Notes: a model not told the origin generated them from the letters alone. Positions 1-8,670 are shown, numbered from the stretch's first letter. The stretch is 19,700 nt of DNA from Holosporales bacterium (GCA_003503995.1 DOCA01000025.1:1-19700), one strand, 5' to 3'. Made by a program: numbers and translations.

Positions 1-546
1 ACACAACTTTCGGTCATAGCTCGTTGTAGGCCTACAGAAGGAAGATTCCGGGAGTATGGATTTTATGAATTATTATCTCAAGATGATAAAATGCTTGATT
101 TAGGTTGTAATAATGGTTTTATGTTAATTTATGCAGCATATTTATTTGGTTGCCAGACTGTGGGGGTGGATCACAATGAGTATACTATCAATATAGGAAA
201 AAAATGTGCTGAATACCTTGAAGTTTCAAAACTCGTGTCTTTGCAGAGCAAAACCATACAAGATTTTGTTCACTCTAAAGAAGAGAGAGACTTCACAAAA
301 GTGATATCCTTTGCCACACATCACACCAATGACGGAGGGTATAGAGTGGAAATCTCTGATCATTTAAAATTAGTTCATCAACTATTAAAGAAGTCAGGTT
401 TATTTTTCTTTGAAACTCATATGACTCATAGTTCTGAAGAAAATCAGAGTTTTATTATTGAAGAGTGTGGGGGCTTATTTAAAGTCATAAGAAATATCTA
501 TTTTCAGGATACTAATAGACGTTTCTTTTTATTGAAAAAAATATAA
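1..546 (+). CDS. SAM-dependent methyltransferase, 5' end outside the window
   Basis: The reading frame is open from the first base. The ATG at 91 is internal because it directly precedes the SAM-binding motif I (LDLGCNNG), and in-frame codons before it read like ordinary protein (RPTEGRFREYGFYELLS). A class I methyltransferase fold is indicated by motif I, the acidic residue closing the second strand (VGVDHNEY) and a later strand ending in FFFETH. The substrate cannot be read from sequence. Its place at the head of a glycan cluster suggests a sugar or lipid-carrier-linked methylation, which is inference. The next gene starts 10 bp after the stop, so it is probably co-transcribed with the cluster. 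The N-terminus is missing, so total length is unknown. Confidence 0.8.
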   Translation, partial: TQLSVIARCRPTEGRFREYGFYELLSQDDKMLDLGCNNGFMLIYAAYLFGCQTVGVDHNEYTINIGKKCAEYLEVSKLVSLQSKTIQDFVHSKEERDFTKVISFATHHTNDGGYRVEISDHLKLVHQLLKKSGLFFFETHMTHSSEENQSFIIEECGGLFKVIRNIYFQDTNRRFFLLKKI

Positions 547-556
547 AGGAAAGATA

Positions 557-1264
557 ATGAGGGCCATTATACTTGCAGCAGGTCGAGGAAGTCGCATGGG
601 TTCCTTAACCAGCGAACAACCAAAGTGTTTAACAGAAGTGCATGGTAAACTTCTTATCCAGCACCAAATTGATGCGTTAACAGCCGCTGGAATAAATGAC
701 ATAGCCATTGTAACAGGCTATAAAAGTGAATGTTTGAAAGATTACGGCACCCATCATTTTCACAACCCTAAATGGTCTGAAACAAATATGGTTTACTCTT
801 TGTTTTGCGCAAAAGAATGGCTTGATGAAAATGACTGTATCGTAAGTTATTCAGATATCTTCTATGGCCCTCAAATTGTAAAGGATTTAATGGAGTGCCA
901 AGATAACATTGCCATTGCCTATGATCCTAATTGGATTGAACTTTGGTCAAAGAGGTTCGATGACCCTCTGGATGATGCAGAAACATTCCGCATAGATGCA
1001 AATAGTTATTTATTAGAAATTGGCCAAAAACCAAAAACAGTCGAAGAAATCGAAGGGCAATACATGGGCTTATTAAGACTTACTTCTGATTTCTGTCGAA
1101 TCGTAAATGAGCTACGATGTTCTAATTTCCCTGTAATTTCAATGACAAAGTTACTATCTCTTTTTATTAAGGATTCTAAAAAGATATACGGCGTGCCCCA
1201 TAAAGGTTCTTGGGGAGAATGTGACATTATCTCCGATATAGATTTATATAAAACTTATCAATAA
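557..1264 (+). CDS. LicC-like nucleotidyltransferase (phosphocholine cytidylyltransferase family)
   Basis: This 235-aa protein is a cytosolic NTP-transferase that would activate a sugar-1-phosphate or an alcohol phosphate as an NDP derivative. The N-terminus carries the nucleotide-binding signature LAAGRGSRMG (residues 6-15) followed by PKCL (22-25). The segment NPKWSETNMVYSL (70-82) and the metal-site region SYSDIFY (97-103) are typical of the LicC/phosphocholine cytidylyltransferase branch rather than of glucose-1-phosphate thymidylyltransferases, which are usually longer. The stretch RFDDPLDDAETFR followed by GQYMGLL matches a subgroup I associate with capsule and O-antigen clusters. A good ribosome binding site (AAGGAAAG) lies just upstream. 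The true substrate is unknown, and no choline kinase or phosphotransferase gene is visible here. Confidence 0.8.
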   Translation: MRAIILAAGRGSRMGSLTSEQPKCLTEVHGKLLIQHQIDALTAAGINDIAIVTGYKSECLKDYGTHHFHNPKWSETNMVYSLFCAKEWLDENDCIVSYSDIFYGPQIVKDLMECQDNIAIAYDPNWIELWSKRFDDPLDDAETFRIDANSYLLEIGQKPKTVEEIEGQYMGLLRLTSDFCRIVNELRCSNFPVISMTKLLSLFIKDSKKIYGVPHKGSWGECDIISDIDLYKTYQ

Positions 1265-1273
1265 GAAAATAAA

Positions 1274-2353
1274 ATGAAAATTGCAATTCTTTGTGTTAAG
1301 GAAAAAACTGCCGCAACAGTGTTTGATCACTTGGACTCTTTTAAACTTTTTAGTAAAAATGAGATAAAACATATTGATGTTTTAAAAGACATAATTAATC
1401 GGGACATTTTAAATGGTTTTGATCTCATTGTCATACATTATTCCGTTTGTCTTTTTAATGACGATATCTGCTTTCCTTGGTTAAGAATATTACTGAGAGA
1501 TTTCACAGGAAAAAAAGTTTGTTTTATTCAAGATGAATACAGGCGTGTAGATGAAATTGTTGAAAATTTAATTTATATTAAAGCAGACCTCTTATTTACC
1601 TGTGTTCCTGAGTCAGAAATTGAAAAAGTTTACCCCTCTTGTAAATTACCAATACTAAAAAAAATCAATGTCTTGACTGGATATGTCCCTAAAGACCTCT
1701 TACAACTACCTGATGTTCCATATGAGTCACGTCAGCTTGATGTTGTCTATAGGGCGCGCAAGGTCCCGACATGGTTAGGGCGGTTAGGGCAGGAAAAATG
1801 GGAAGTGGCTGACAAATTTTCAAATGATGCTAAAAAAGATGATTTAAAAACAGATATTTCATACCATGAAAAAGATAGGATTTATGGTGACGACTGGATA
1901 ACTTTCTTACAAAATTCCAAAGCCACCCTAGGCTGTGAAAGTGGAGCAAGCATTTTTGACTTTTCTGGTGAAATACAACAAAATGTAGAATCTTATGAGG
2001 CCCAACACCCAGACGCACCTTTTTCTAAAGTACAGGAGCTCTTTTTTGCAGACCTTGAAAATAAAATTAAACTGAACCAAATATCACCTCGCTGTTTTGA
2101 AGCTGCTTCCCTTAAAACACTAATGATTTTATATGAAGGGGATTACTCAGGTATCTTAATACCCTGGCGACACTATATTCCCTTGAAAAAAGATCACTCA
2201 AATATGGAGGAAATTGTAGAGACCCTATCTTGTAAAAAATCGTGGCAAAAAGTTGTAGGTTTTGCCTATGAAGAGGTTGCATTGAATCCAGTTTATTCAT
2301 TTGAGCATTTTATTTCTACCTTTGATCAAGAAGTAAAAGAAATTACAGGTTAA
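1274..2353 (+). CDS. CgeB-like glycosyltransferase (copy A)
   Basis: A 359-aa predicted cytosolic protein without signal peptide or membrane segment. The N-terminal half alternates hydrophobic strands and helices as in a Rossmann-like GT-B domain (LIVIHYS, KVCFIQDEYR). The C-terminal half contains the block WITFLQNSKATLGCESGAS (208-226) and then ISPRCFEAASLKTLMILYEG (270-289) plus ILIPWRHYIPLKKDHSN. That last region has the R-x-F/E-A-x-x-x-K-T-L pattern of the CgeB-type 'Glyco_trans_1_2' C-terminal domain, in which a ripening helix is followed by the acceptor/donor loop. The gene at 10774-11976 shares both blocks, so the two are distant paralogues. The role is probably sugar transfer onto the surface glycan. 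Family assignment is from motif memory and the donor sugar is unknown. Confidence 0.65.
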   Translation: MKIAILCVKEKTAATVFDHLDSFKLFSKNEIKHIDVLKDIINRDILNGFDLIVIHYSVCLFNDDICFPWLRILLRDFTGKKVCFIQDEYRRVDEIVENLIYIKADLLFTCVPESEIEKVYPSCKLPILKKINVLTGYVPKDLLQLPDVPYESRQLDVVYRARKVPTWLGRLGQEKWEVADKFSNDAKKDDLKTDISYHEKDRIYGDDWITFLQNSKATLGCESGASIFDFSGEIQQNVESYEAQHPDAPFSKVQELFFADLENKIKLNQISPRCFEAASLKTLMILYEGDYSGILIPWRHYIPLKKDHSNMEEIVETLSCKKSWQKVVGFAYEEVALNPVYSFEHFISTFDQEVKEITG

Positions 2354-2357
2354 TCAG

Positions 2358-2819
2358 ATGGTATTAATTTTAATAAAAAAAATACTGAAAAAGGTTTTTC
2401 CGGATAAGGTTTTTCAACAAATCTTAAGTTTTAAAAGAAGTTTTTTTATAAAAAAAGATGTTTTTTTTATAATGTTGAAATCAAAAAACTTATCACTTTT
2501 ATTTCACCTTATGAAAAATGATTTTTGCTTGGAATTTTTACAAATGGTAAAGGTTCTTGATTATTCACATATTGCACATAAAAACATAGAAATTAATATA
2601 CTCTCTTTAGAGATCAAAAATAAAAAGCTAATAATCATTCTAAATGATAAAGATTGTGATAGAGATAGTAATCTTTTAAACATTACACCAGTTCTTCCTT
2701 CTATTGACTCAGTTTATATAGAATGTATAAAATCATGGGGTATTCCTGAGGAACTTCGAGGCATGAACAAAAAAGTTGTTTATGGTAAAGAAATATTATC
2801 TATATTGGTAAATAAATAA
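2358..2819 (+). CDS. hypothetical AT-rich protein
   Basis: A 153-aa reading frame fitted exactly between two cluster genes, 4 bp after one stop and 1 bp before the next start. I do not recognise it. The composition is extreme: Lys, Ile, Phe and Leu dominate and the DNA is visibly more AT-rich than its neighbours. The first third is basic and hydrophobic (IKKILKKVFP, KRSFFIKKDVFF), the middle is strand-like (KKLIIILNDKD), and the C-terminus (ECIKSWGIPEELRGM) looks like part of a folded domain. It could be a degraded glycan-cluster gene or a small accessory protein. No clear ribosome binding site precedes the ATG, so translation would rest on coupling to the upstream gene. The frame is uninterrupted and has no competing frame. 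Confidence 0.55.
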   Translation: MVLILIKKILKKVFPDKVFQQILSFKRSFFIKKDVFFIMLKSKNLSLLFHLMKNDFCLEFLQMVKVLDYSHIAHKNIEINILSLEIKNKKLIIILNDKDCDRDSNLLNITPVLPSIDSVYIECIKSWGIPEELRGMNKKVVYGKEILSILVNK

Positions 2820-2820
2820 A

Positions 2821-4725
2821 ATGTGTTCAATTTTTGGTTATAAATCCTTTAATAAAAAACTTCCAGAAGCTCAACTTAAACAAGCATCTGCTTTGCTCTC
2901 TCACCGTGGACCCGATGCCTCTTCTTCCTGGTCTTCAGATAGCGAAGATATATTCCTAGCACATAACCGTTTGAGTATTATTGATATCGATGCCTCCTCC
3001 AACCAGCCTATGAAAGGCCGTGACGGAAATATTATTATTTTTAATGGTGAAATTTATAATTACAAAGATTTAAAAGCCTCCGAGTGCGCTGATTACCCCT
3101 TTAAAACCTCCTCTGATACTGAGGTGATTTTAGCCCTTTATGAAAAATATGGAATCGATTGCGTGCATCATTTAAGGGGAATGTTTGCGTTTGCACTTTG
3201 GGATGAAAAACAAAAAAAACTTTTTTGCGCACGTGATCGTTTTGGTATTAAGCCATTCTATTTTGTAAAATCTGAAAACAGTTTTTCTTTTGCCTCAGAA
3301 ATAAAGGCTCTTCTCCCTTTCTTAAGTAAGGTCGAAACAAATAAACAGGCCTTATCAGAATACCTCACTTTTCAATATACCCTTGGGGAGGAAACCCTCT
3401 TTCAAAATGTCCACCAATTAATGCCAGGACATTTACTTACCCTTGAAAATAATCAACTTAATATAAAAAAATATTGGGATGTTTCATATCAAATTGACTA
3501 CGAGCATTCACCTCAATATTTTGAAGAAAAACTAGATAGCCTTCTACAAGAATCAGTGCAGTACCACCAAGTCAGTGACGTTCCTATTGGAAGCTACTTA
3601 AGCGGTGGTATAGATTCTTCATTAATGACAGCCTTATCTGCTGATAAAAATGATCAGTTTTTAGGAGCTTTTCATGGCAGGTTTATGGAATATCCTGGGT
3701 ATGATGAAAGCTCCTATGCTCAGGATGCTGCCTCTTTTTCAAAGACGCCTCTACATACAATTGATATAACGGCTCAGGATTTTATCGATAATATTCAGCA
3801 AGTTATTTATCACCTTGACGTACCAATTGCAGGCCCTGGTTCCTTTCCACAATTTATGGTTTCAAAACTAGCCTCTCAGCATGTGAAGGTTGTCCTTGGT
3901 GGTCAAGGGGGGGACGAACTCTTTGGAGGGTATGCTCGGTATGTCGTTGCTTACTTTGAACAAGCTATTAATGCAGCTATCGAAGGGACTCATAAAAATG
4001 GTAATTTTGTTGTAACCCCTGAGTCTATTATTCCGAACTTAACCCTTTTAAAAGAGTATAAACCTCTTATTAAGAACTTTTGGAAAGAAGGGCTTTTTGG
4101 CCCCCTTGATGAACGTTATTTTAGATTGATTGATCGCTCTGCTGATACTATGGGGGAGATCAATTGGGAGTTCTTTGATAAAGAACATTTACTGGAACGT
4201 TTCAAAACAATCTTTAACAACAAAGACAATGTGGCCAAAGAGGCCTACTTTGACAAAATGACTCATTTTGATTTTAAGTGTCTTTTGCCAGCTTTATTAC
4301 ATGTAGAGGATCGCATGAGTATGGCCCATGGAATTGAGTCAAGAGTCCCTTTCTTGGACCATAAAATTGTTGAATTTGCGGCTACTATTCCAGCTGACAT
4401 TAAGTTTCCTGGCGGTAGAATGAAAGCTCTCTTGAAAAATGTCTTTAAAGAAAAAATTCCAAATAATATTTTAAATAGACGAGATAAAATGGGTTTCCCC
4501 GTTCCTCTAAAAGAATGGTTTGAGGGCCCGTTAAGGGATTTTGTTTATGATATTTTTTCATCCGAGGTCGCTACAACACGTGGTTTTTATGACCCTAAGA
4601 AAGTCTTAAAGAACCTTGATCAATCCTCACAATTCTCCAGAAAAATTTGGGGGCTCTTAAGTCTTGAATTATGGTATCGTGAGTTCCATGATCAACAAAT
4701 TAATTACCAAAAACTAATCGCATAA
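2821..4725 (+). CDS. asnB: asparagine synthase (glutamine-hydrolysing) type amidotransferase
   Basis: A 634-aa class II glutamine amidotransferase, the normal length for the family. Removal of Met exposes the nucleophile Cys2 (MCSIFGY), which fixes the start although no ribosome binding site is visible. The glutaminase domain (about 1-210) keeps the HNRLSIID region (48-55), FNGEIYN (74-80) and SSDTE (97-101). The synthetase domain has the pyrophosphate loop SGGIDSS (261-267) and GGQGGDELFGGY, so both half-reactions look intact. Housekeeping AsnB makes asparagine from aspartate, glutamine and ATP. Homologues inside O-antigen loci (WbpS type) are thought to convert a uronic acid carboxylate to a uronamide. 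The position between a glycosyltransferase and sugar epimerases favours the second role, which is inference. It is preceded by the orphan frame and followed after 24 bp by an SDR epimerase. Confidence 0.93.
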   Translation: MCSIFGYKSFNKKLPEAQLKQASALLSHRGPDASSSWSSDSEDIFLAHNRLSIIDIDASSNQPMKGRDGNIIIFNGEIYNYKDLKASECADYPFKTSSDTEVILALYEKYGIDCVHHLRGMFAFALWDEKQKKLFCARDRFGIKPFYFVKSENSFSFASEIKALLPFLSKVETNKQALSEYLTFQYTLGEETLFQNVHQLMPGHLLTLENNQLNIKKYWDVSYQIDYEHSPQYFEEKLDSLLQESVQYHQVSDVPIGSYLSGGIDSSLMTALSADKNDQFLGAFHGRFMEYPGYDESSYAQDAASFSKTPLHTIDITAQDFIDNIQQVIYHLDVPIAGPGSFPQFMVSKLASQHVKVVLGGQGGDELFGGYARYVVAYFEQAINAAIEGTHKNGNFVVTPESIIPNLTLLKEYKPLIKNFWKEGLFGPLDERYFRLIDRSADTMGEINWEFFDKEHLLERFKTIFNNKDNVAKEAYFDKMTHFDFKCLLPALLHVEDRMSMAHGIESRVPFLDHKIVEFAATIPADIKFPGGRMKALLKNVFKEKIPNNILNRRDKMGFPVPLKEWFEGPLRDFVYDIFSSEVATTRGFYDPKKVLKNLDQSSQFSRKIWGLLSLELWYREFHDQQINYQKLIA

Positions 4726-4749
4726 CTTTAAACTATAAGGAAATATATT

Positions 4750-5679
4750 ATGAAAATTTTTATCACAGGCGGCTCAGGATTCATTGGATCTCATTTAACG
4801 GATCGTTTACTTGCAAGAGGGGATGAGGTTCTTGTTATTGATAACTTTGCAACAGGCCGCAGAGATAACTTAAAATCTCATCCAAAACTTAAAGTTGTAG
4901 AAGATACAATTTGCAATGAAGAGCTGATGCACAACCTAATGCAAGAATTTAAACCTGACCTTGTTATTCATGCAGCAGCATCTTACAAAGACCCAAACAA
5001 TTGGGTTGAAGATTCAAAAAGCAATGTTTTGGGAACAGCTATTGTCTGCCAAGCCATGCAAAAAGCTGGTGTGGATCGTATTATTTACTTCCAAACTGCC
5101 CTTTGCTATGGCCTAAAGCCGTTACAACAACCAATCACACTTGACCACCCTATCCTTCCTGGTGGATCTAGCTATGCTATTAGCAAAACTGCTGCTGAAG
5201 AATATGTTCACCTATCTGGTCTTGATTACGTAACTTTCCGTTTGGCCAATGCCTATGGCCCCAGAAATATCAGTGGTCCTCTACCAACATTTTACAAGCG
5301 TTTAACTGAGAAACAATCTTGCTTTGTGATGGATACACGTCGCGACTTTGTTTACATTGATGACATGATTGACTGCATCATGCTTGCAGCAGACGGTAAG
5401 GGCAAAGGTACTTACCACCTATCAACAGGTTCTGACTTTGCTATCAAAGAACTTTTTGATGCAACAACAGCAGCTCTCAATATAGAGATTGAAGTACCCG
5501 TAAAAGATCGTCATGCTGATGATGTCTATTCAATCTTACTAGATCCTTCAAAAACGACGGAAGAATTCTCTTGGAGTGCAAAGGTACCCCTAGTTGAAGG
5601 TGTGGCTAAAACCATTCAGTATTACAAAGAATTCGGCATTCAAGAGACGTTTACTCATTTGAATGAAGCTAAGGCATAA
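4750..5679 (+). CDS. NAD-dependent nucleotide-sugar epimerase/dehydratase (SDR, GalE-like), first copy
   Basis: A 309-aa extended short-chain dehydrogenase. The NAD-binding glycine motif GGSGFIGS is at 7-14 and an Asp at the end of beta-2 (VLVIDNFATG) fits NAD rather than NADP. The catalytic triad is visible: Thr116 in FQTALCYG, where GalE has Ser, and Tyr142/Lys146 in SYAISK. The ribosome binding site AAGGAAA lies about 7 bp before the ATG. The reaction is most likely 4-epimerisation of a nucleotide sugar (galactose, acetamido-sugar or uronic acid form), but substrate specificity is not readable. Next to an AsnB-type amidotransferase and a second SDR it resembles, as far as I recall, the Bordetella wbm O-antigen locus for amidated diacetamido-uronic acids. 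The next gene starts 1 bp after this stop. Confidence 0.88.
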   Translation: MKIFITGGSGFIGSHLTDRLLARGDEVLVIDNFATGRRDNLKSHPKLKVVEDTICNEELMHNLMQEFKPDLVIHAAASYKDPNNWVEDSKSNVLGTAIVCQAMQKAGVDRIIYFQTALCYGLKPLQQPITLDHPILPGGSSYAISKTAAEEYVHLSGLDYVTFRLANAYGPRNISGPLPTFYKRLTEKQSCFVMDTRRDFVYIDDMIDCIMLAADGKGKGTYHLSTGSDFAIKELFDATTAALNIEIEVPVKDRHADDVYSILLDPSKTTEEFSWSAKVPLVEGVAKTIQYYKEFGIQETFTHLNEAKA

Positions 5680-5680
5680 T

Positions 5681-6727
5681 ATGAGGTTTTCTGACCAAAA
5701 TATTCTTGTTGTTGGTGGTGCAGGCTTTGTTGGAAGCAACTTGTGCCATCAGCTTCTAGAGGAGAATGCTGAAGCAATAACTGTTGTAGATAATCTACTC
5801 TCTGCTGAGGCCGTTAATTTGCCTGAGGATAAAAAACTCAGGCTTATTGTGGGTTCAATTGCAGATGATCGTATCTTGGCTAAGCTTAGCAAAGAATTTG
5901 ACTATGTATTTCACCTGGCAACATACCATGGAAACCAATCAAGTATTGAAGACCCCATTGCTGACCATGACAATAATACCATTACAACCTTAAAGCTTTG
6001 CGAGCACTTTAAAGGCTCAAAGAATCTTAAAAAAATGGTTTACTCCTCAGCTGGTTGTACAGTCGCCAAGAAAACCTACGATGATGTTGATGCAACAGAC
6101 GAAGATGCTGAAGTATCTTTGTACCATGATAGTCCATACCAATTTTCTAAGATTTTTGGCGAGTTTTACGGAAACTATTACTGGATGAAATTTCAATTGC
6201 CTTTTGTAAAAGCGCGCTTCCAAAATGTTTATGGGCCACGTGAGATATTAGGGGCTGGGCGTTGGCGTGGAACACCTGCTACCGTATGGCGGAATGTTAC
6301 ACCAACCTTTATATGGAAAGCTTTACAAGAAGAATCTCTCCCTTTAGAAAACGAGGGACAAGCATCCAGAGATTTTATTTACGTTGATGATATTGTTGAA
6401 GGCTTGATGTGTTGTGCTTTAAAAGGAACAGCTGGAGACGTCTATAACCTTGCTTCTGGTGTTGAAACAACCATCCGAGAATTAGCTGAAAAAATTAATT
6501 CTATTTCAAACAACCCTACGCCCATTGACTATCTTCCAGCGCGCTCATGGGATCGCTCAGGAAAACGTTTTGGATCAACGGAGAAAGCTCAAAAAGAACT
6601 TGGTTTTGTAGCAAAGACCTCCTTAGAAGAAGGGCTTAAGAAAACTATTTCTTGGACAAAAGAAAACAAAAGTTTAATTAGCACAAACATCCAAAAACAT
6701 CATTACCTTCTAAATAAAATCTCATGA
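5681..6727 (+). CDS. NAD-dependent nucleotide-sugar epimerase (SDR), second copy
   Basis: A 348-aa extended SDR with GGAGFVGS (12-19), VVDNLLSAE closing beta-2, the active-site serine in YSSAGCTVA (121-129) and the catalytic pair Tyr153/Lys157 in SPYQFSK. The C-terminal substrate domain includes ARFQNVYGPRE and SRDFIYVDD. An upstream ATG at 5663 is in frame, but it lies inside the previous gene without a ribosome binding site, whereas the ATG at 5681 has AAGG at 5671-5674 and gives the usual short lead into the first beta-strand. Compared with GalE it has an extra loop near GAGRWRGTPATVW, so it is probably not a plain UDP-glucose 4-epimerase. Its stop overlaps the next start as ATGA, indicating translational coupling. 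The two SDRs are diverged, not a recent duplication. Confidence 0.88.
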   Translation: MRFSDQNILVVGGAGFVGSNLCHQLLEENAEAITVVDNLLSAEAVNLPEDKKLRLIVGSIADDRILAKLSKEFDYVFHLATYHGNQSSIEDPIADHDNNTITTLKLCEHFKGSKNLKKMVYSSAGCTVAKKTYDDVDATDEDAEVSLYHDSPYQFSKIFGEFYGNYYWMKFQLPFVKARFQNVYGPREILGAGRWRGTPATVWRNVTPTFIWKALQEESLPLENEGQASRDFIYVDDIVEGLMCCALKGTAGDVYNLASGVETTIRELAEKINSISNNPTPIDYLPARSWDRSGKRFGSTEKAQKELGFVAKTSLEEGLKKTISWTKENKSLISTNIQKHHYLLNKIS

Positions 6728-7632
6728 GAACATTAGAAAAAGTCCAGAAAAATGTAACGAAATATTGGACTAGTCACAACGTTACAGAGCACCATAATTT
6801 TCTTTCAGAAGAAGATTCTTTAAATTTTCTCGACTGGCGCAATAAATGCTATCTTTATTATGAAGATTTGATGCCTACTAACATGGCAACAGGTAAAGTT
6901 GTTTTGGACTATGGTTGTGGACCTGGTCATGACCTTGTCGGCTTTGCCATTAACTCAACTCCTAAGAAATTAATTGCGGCAGATGTCTCACCAACTTCTT
7001 TGAATCAAGCAAGAAAACGCTTAGAGCTTCATGAGAAGAGTGTTGAGCTGATTGAATTACAAAGCAATATTACGAAAATTCCCCTTGCAGACCAGAGTGT
7101 TGATCTCATTCACTCCTCTGGTGTCTTGCACCATACTGAGAAACCCTTAGAAATCTTGAAAGAATTTAAGCGCATACTTAAGCCAAATGGATCCCTGCAA
7201 ATAATGATCTATAATTATGAATCAATTTGGGTTCATTTATATGTTGCCTATGAACTGATGTTAAACGATGGCTCTTTCAAAAATAATATATTGAGAAAAC
7301 TAGGATTAAAAAAATATCCGCAAAACCTTGAAGAGACTTTTCGAGAGACGACTGATGGAGCCCTATGTCCTATCAGTCGTTTTTATAAGCGAGAAGAATT
7401 TCTTTCTCTCTTAAAAGATGCCGGATTTAAAGGCTCATACCGTGGGGCCTCTGCTTCACTTTGGATGGAACTAAACAGGCTCCCAAGAAGATTTGAAGCC
7501 ATTGCCGACAGAAGGTTGCCCAAAGAACACCGAGATTTTTTATATGATCTTAGCTTTGATGCGAAAGGTGCCCCCATGTATAAAGGGTTCTCTACTGGTA
7601 TTGGTGGTTGCTATCAGGCAACTCTAACATGA
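6724..7632 (+). CDS. class I SAM-dependent methyltransferase
   Basis: A 302-aa soluble methyltransferase. Motif I is VVLDYGCGPGHD (59-70), the acidic residue of motif II lies in AADVSP (Asp87), the catalytic-domain signature FDLIH-like segment is VDLIHSSGVLHH (126-137), and KRILKPNGSL follows, all typical of the Methyltransf_11 group. The C-terminal part (about 150-300) is larger than the minimal domain and contains ISRFYKREEF, which often marks the substrate lid in this group. It starts in an ATGA overlap with the upstream epimerase and ends in another ATGA overlap with the 2-epimerase, so it is translated as part of the same polycistron. Sugar O- or N-methylation is the obvious guess. No residue pattern tells which. 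Confidence 0.85.
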   Translation: MRTLEKVQKNVTKYWTSHNVTEHHNFLSEEDSLNFLDWRNKCYLYYEDLMPTNMATGKVVLDYGCGPGHDLVGFAINSTPKKLIAADVSPTSLNQARKRLELHEKSVELIELQSNITKIPLADQSVDLIHSSGVLHHTEKPLEILKEFKRILKPNGSLQIMIYNYESIWVHLYVAYELMLNDGSFKNNILRKLGLKKYPQNLEETFRETTDGALCPISRFYKREEFLSLLKDAGFKGSYRGASASLWMELNRLPRRFEAIADRRLPKEHRDFLYDLSFDAKGAPMYKGFSTGIGGCYQATLT

Positions 7633-8669
7633 AAAAACGTATTGTAACCATTGTTGGTGCTCGCCCGCAGTTTGTAAAAGCTGCAACGCTCTCTCGCCTT
7701 TTTCAAAATAGCTCGATTTTAGAAGAAGTCTTAATACATACGGGGCAACATCATGATTCCAATATGTCAGACATCTTTTTTCAAGAACTCAATATCCCTA
7801 AGCCCTCTTATTTTCTAGATATTCAAGGGGGAAATCACGGGAAAATGACAGGGCGTATGCTAGAGGCAATAGAAGAAGTATTACTCAAAGAAAAACCTGA
7901 CGCAGTCCTTGTTTATGGTGATACAAACTCTACCTTGGCTGGCTCACTGGCGGCTTCAAAACTCCATGTTCCTGTGATTCATATAGAGGCTGGTTTACGG
8001 TCATTTAATCGATCAATGCCTGAAGAAATTAATAGGGTTTTAACGGACCATGTGAGTGATATTCTTTTGTGTCCCACCAAGACCGCCGTTTCAAACCTTC
8101 AAAATGAGGGTATTACTAAAGGTGTCTATCACGTTGGTGATGTCATGTATGACGCAACCTTATTTGCTATTGATTCCCTTGAAAAACGGTTAGATATTTC
8201 AGAAAAATTTAAATGGCTTCCAAATGATTTTTCTTTATTAACTGTGCATCGCGCTGATTCAACAGACTCTATCGAAAGTTTCCAAAAAATTATGAGATTT
8301 GTTCATGATTTTGCCAAAAATAATAAAACAGAAATCATTTTCCCTGTGCATCCCCGCACTCAAAAATTAATTAAAAATGCATCTTATGAGTTCCCAAAGT
8401 CAATCCATTCGATTGATATTTTAAGTTATTTTGAAACTCACTTTTTACTCAGAAAAGCAAAACATGTTTTAACTGATTCTGGAGGACTGCAAAAGGAAGC
8501 TTATTTTCATAGAGTTCCCTGCGTAACACTGCGCTCTGAAACAGAGTGGGTTGAAACTATTGATGCAGGATGGAATCGTTTATGGACCGAACCATATTAT
8601 AGAGAGCAAAAAGAAATCACAGATTATGGTTCTGGTAATTCAGCAGAAAAGATTATTCAATTAATTTAA
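7629..8669 (+). CDS. wecB: non-hydrolysing UDP-N-acetyl amino-sugar 2-epimerase (WecB/WbpI family)
   Basis: A 346-aa cytosolic GT-B-fold epimerase that inverts C2 of a UDP-HexNAc (gluco to manno type) through an elimination/re-addition route. Family landmarks: GARPQF (10-15), HTGQHHD (37-43), YGDTNST (96-102), HIEAGLRS (118-125), MPEEINR (130-136), TVHRADST and LTDSGGLQKEA. The start is the ATG at 7629, which overlaps the previous stop and opens with the usual MKKRIVTIVGARP. An in-frame TTG at 7608 is an unlikely alternative. Near the C-terminus the protein reads VTLRSETEWVETIDAGWNRL. From memory this ETEW...AGWN form is characteristic of WbpI-type epimerases acting on UDP-2,3-diacetamido-glucuronate, whereas E. 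coli WecB has a TERPEAVTAG type sequence. This subgroup call matters for the pathway but needs a tree. Confidence 0.9.
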   Translation: MKKRIVTIVGARPQFVKAATLSRLFQNSSILEEVLIHTGQHHDSNMSDIFFQELNIPKPSYFLDIQGGNHGKMTGRMLEAIEEVLLKEKPDAVLVYGDTNSTLAGSLAASKLHVPVIHIEAGLRSFNRSMPEEINRVLTDHVSDILLCPTKTAVSNLQNEGITKGVYHVGDVMYDATLFAIDSLEKRLDISEKFKWLPNDFSLLTVHRADSTDSIESFQKIMRFVHDFAKNNKTEIIFPVHPRTQKLIKNASYEFPKSIHSIDILSYFETHFLLRKAKHVLTDSGGLQKEAYFHRVPCVTLRSETEWVETIDAGWNRLWTEPYYREQKEITDYGSGNSAEKIIQLI

Positions 8670-8670
8670 C

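Noticed and set aside
5663..5680. Earlier ATG for the second SDR
   Set aside because: It has no ribosome binding site and lies inside the preceding gene. The ATG at 5681 has AAGG at proper distance and gives a standard SDR N-terminus.
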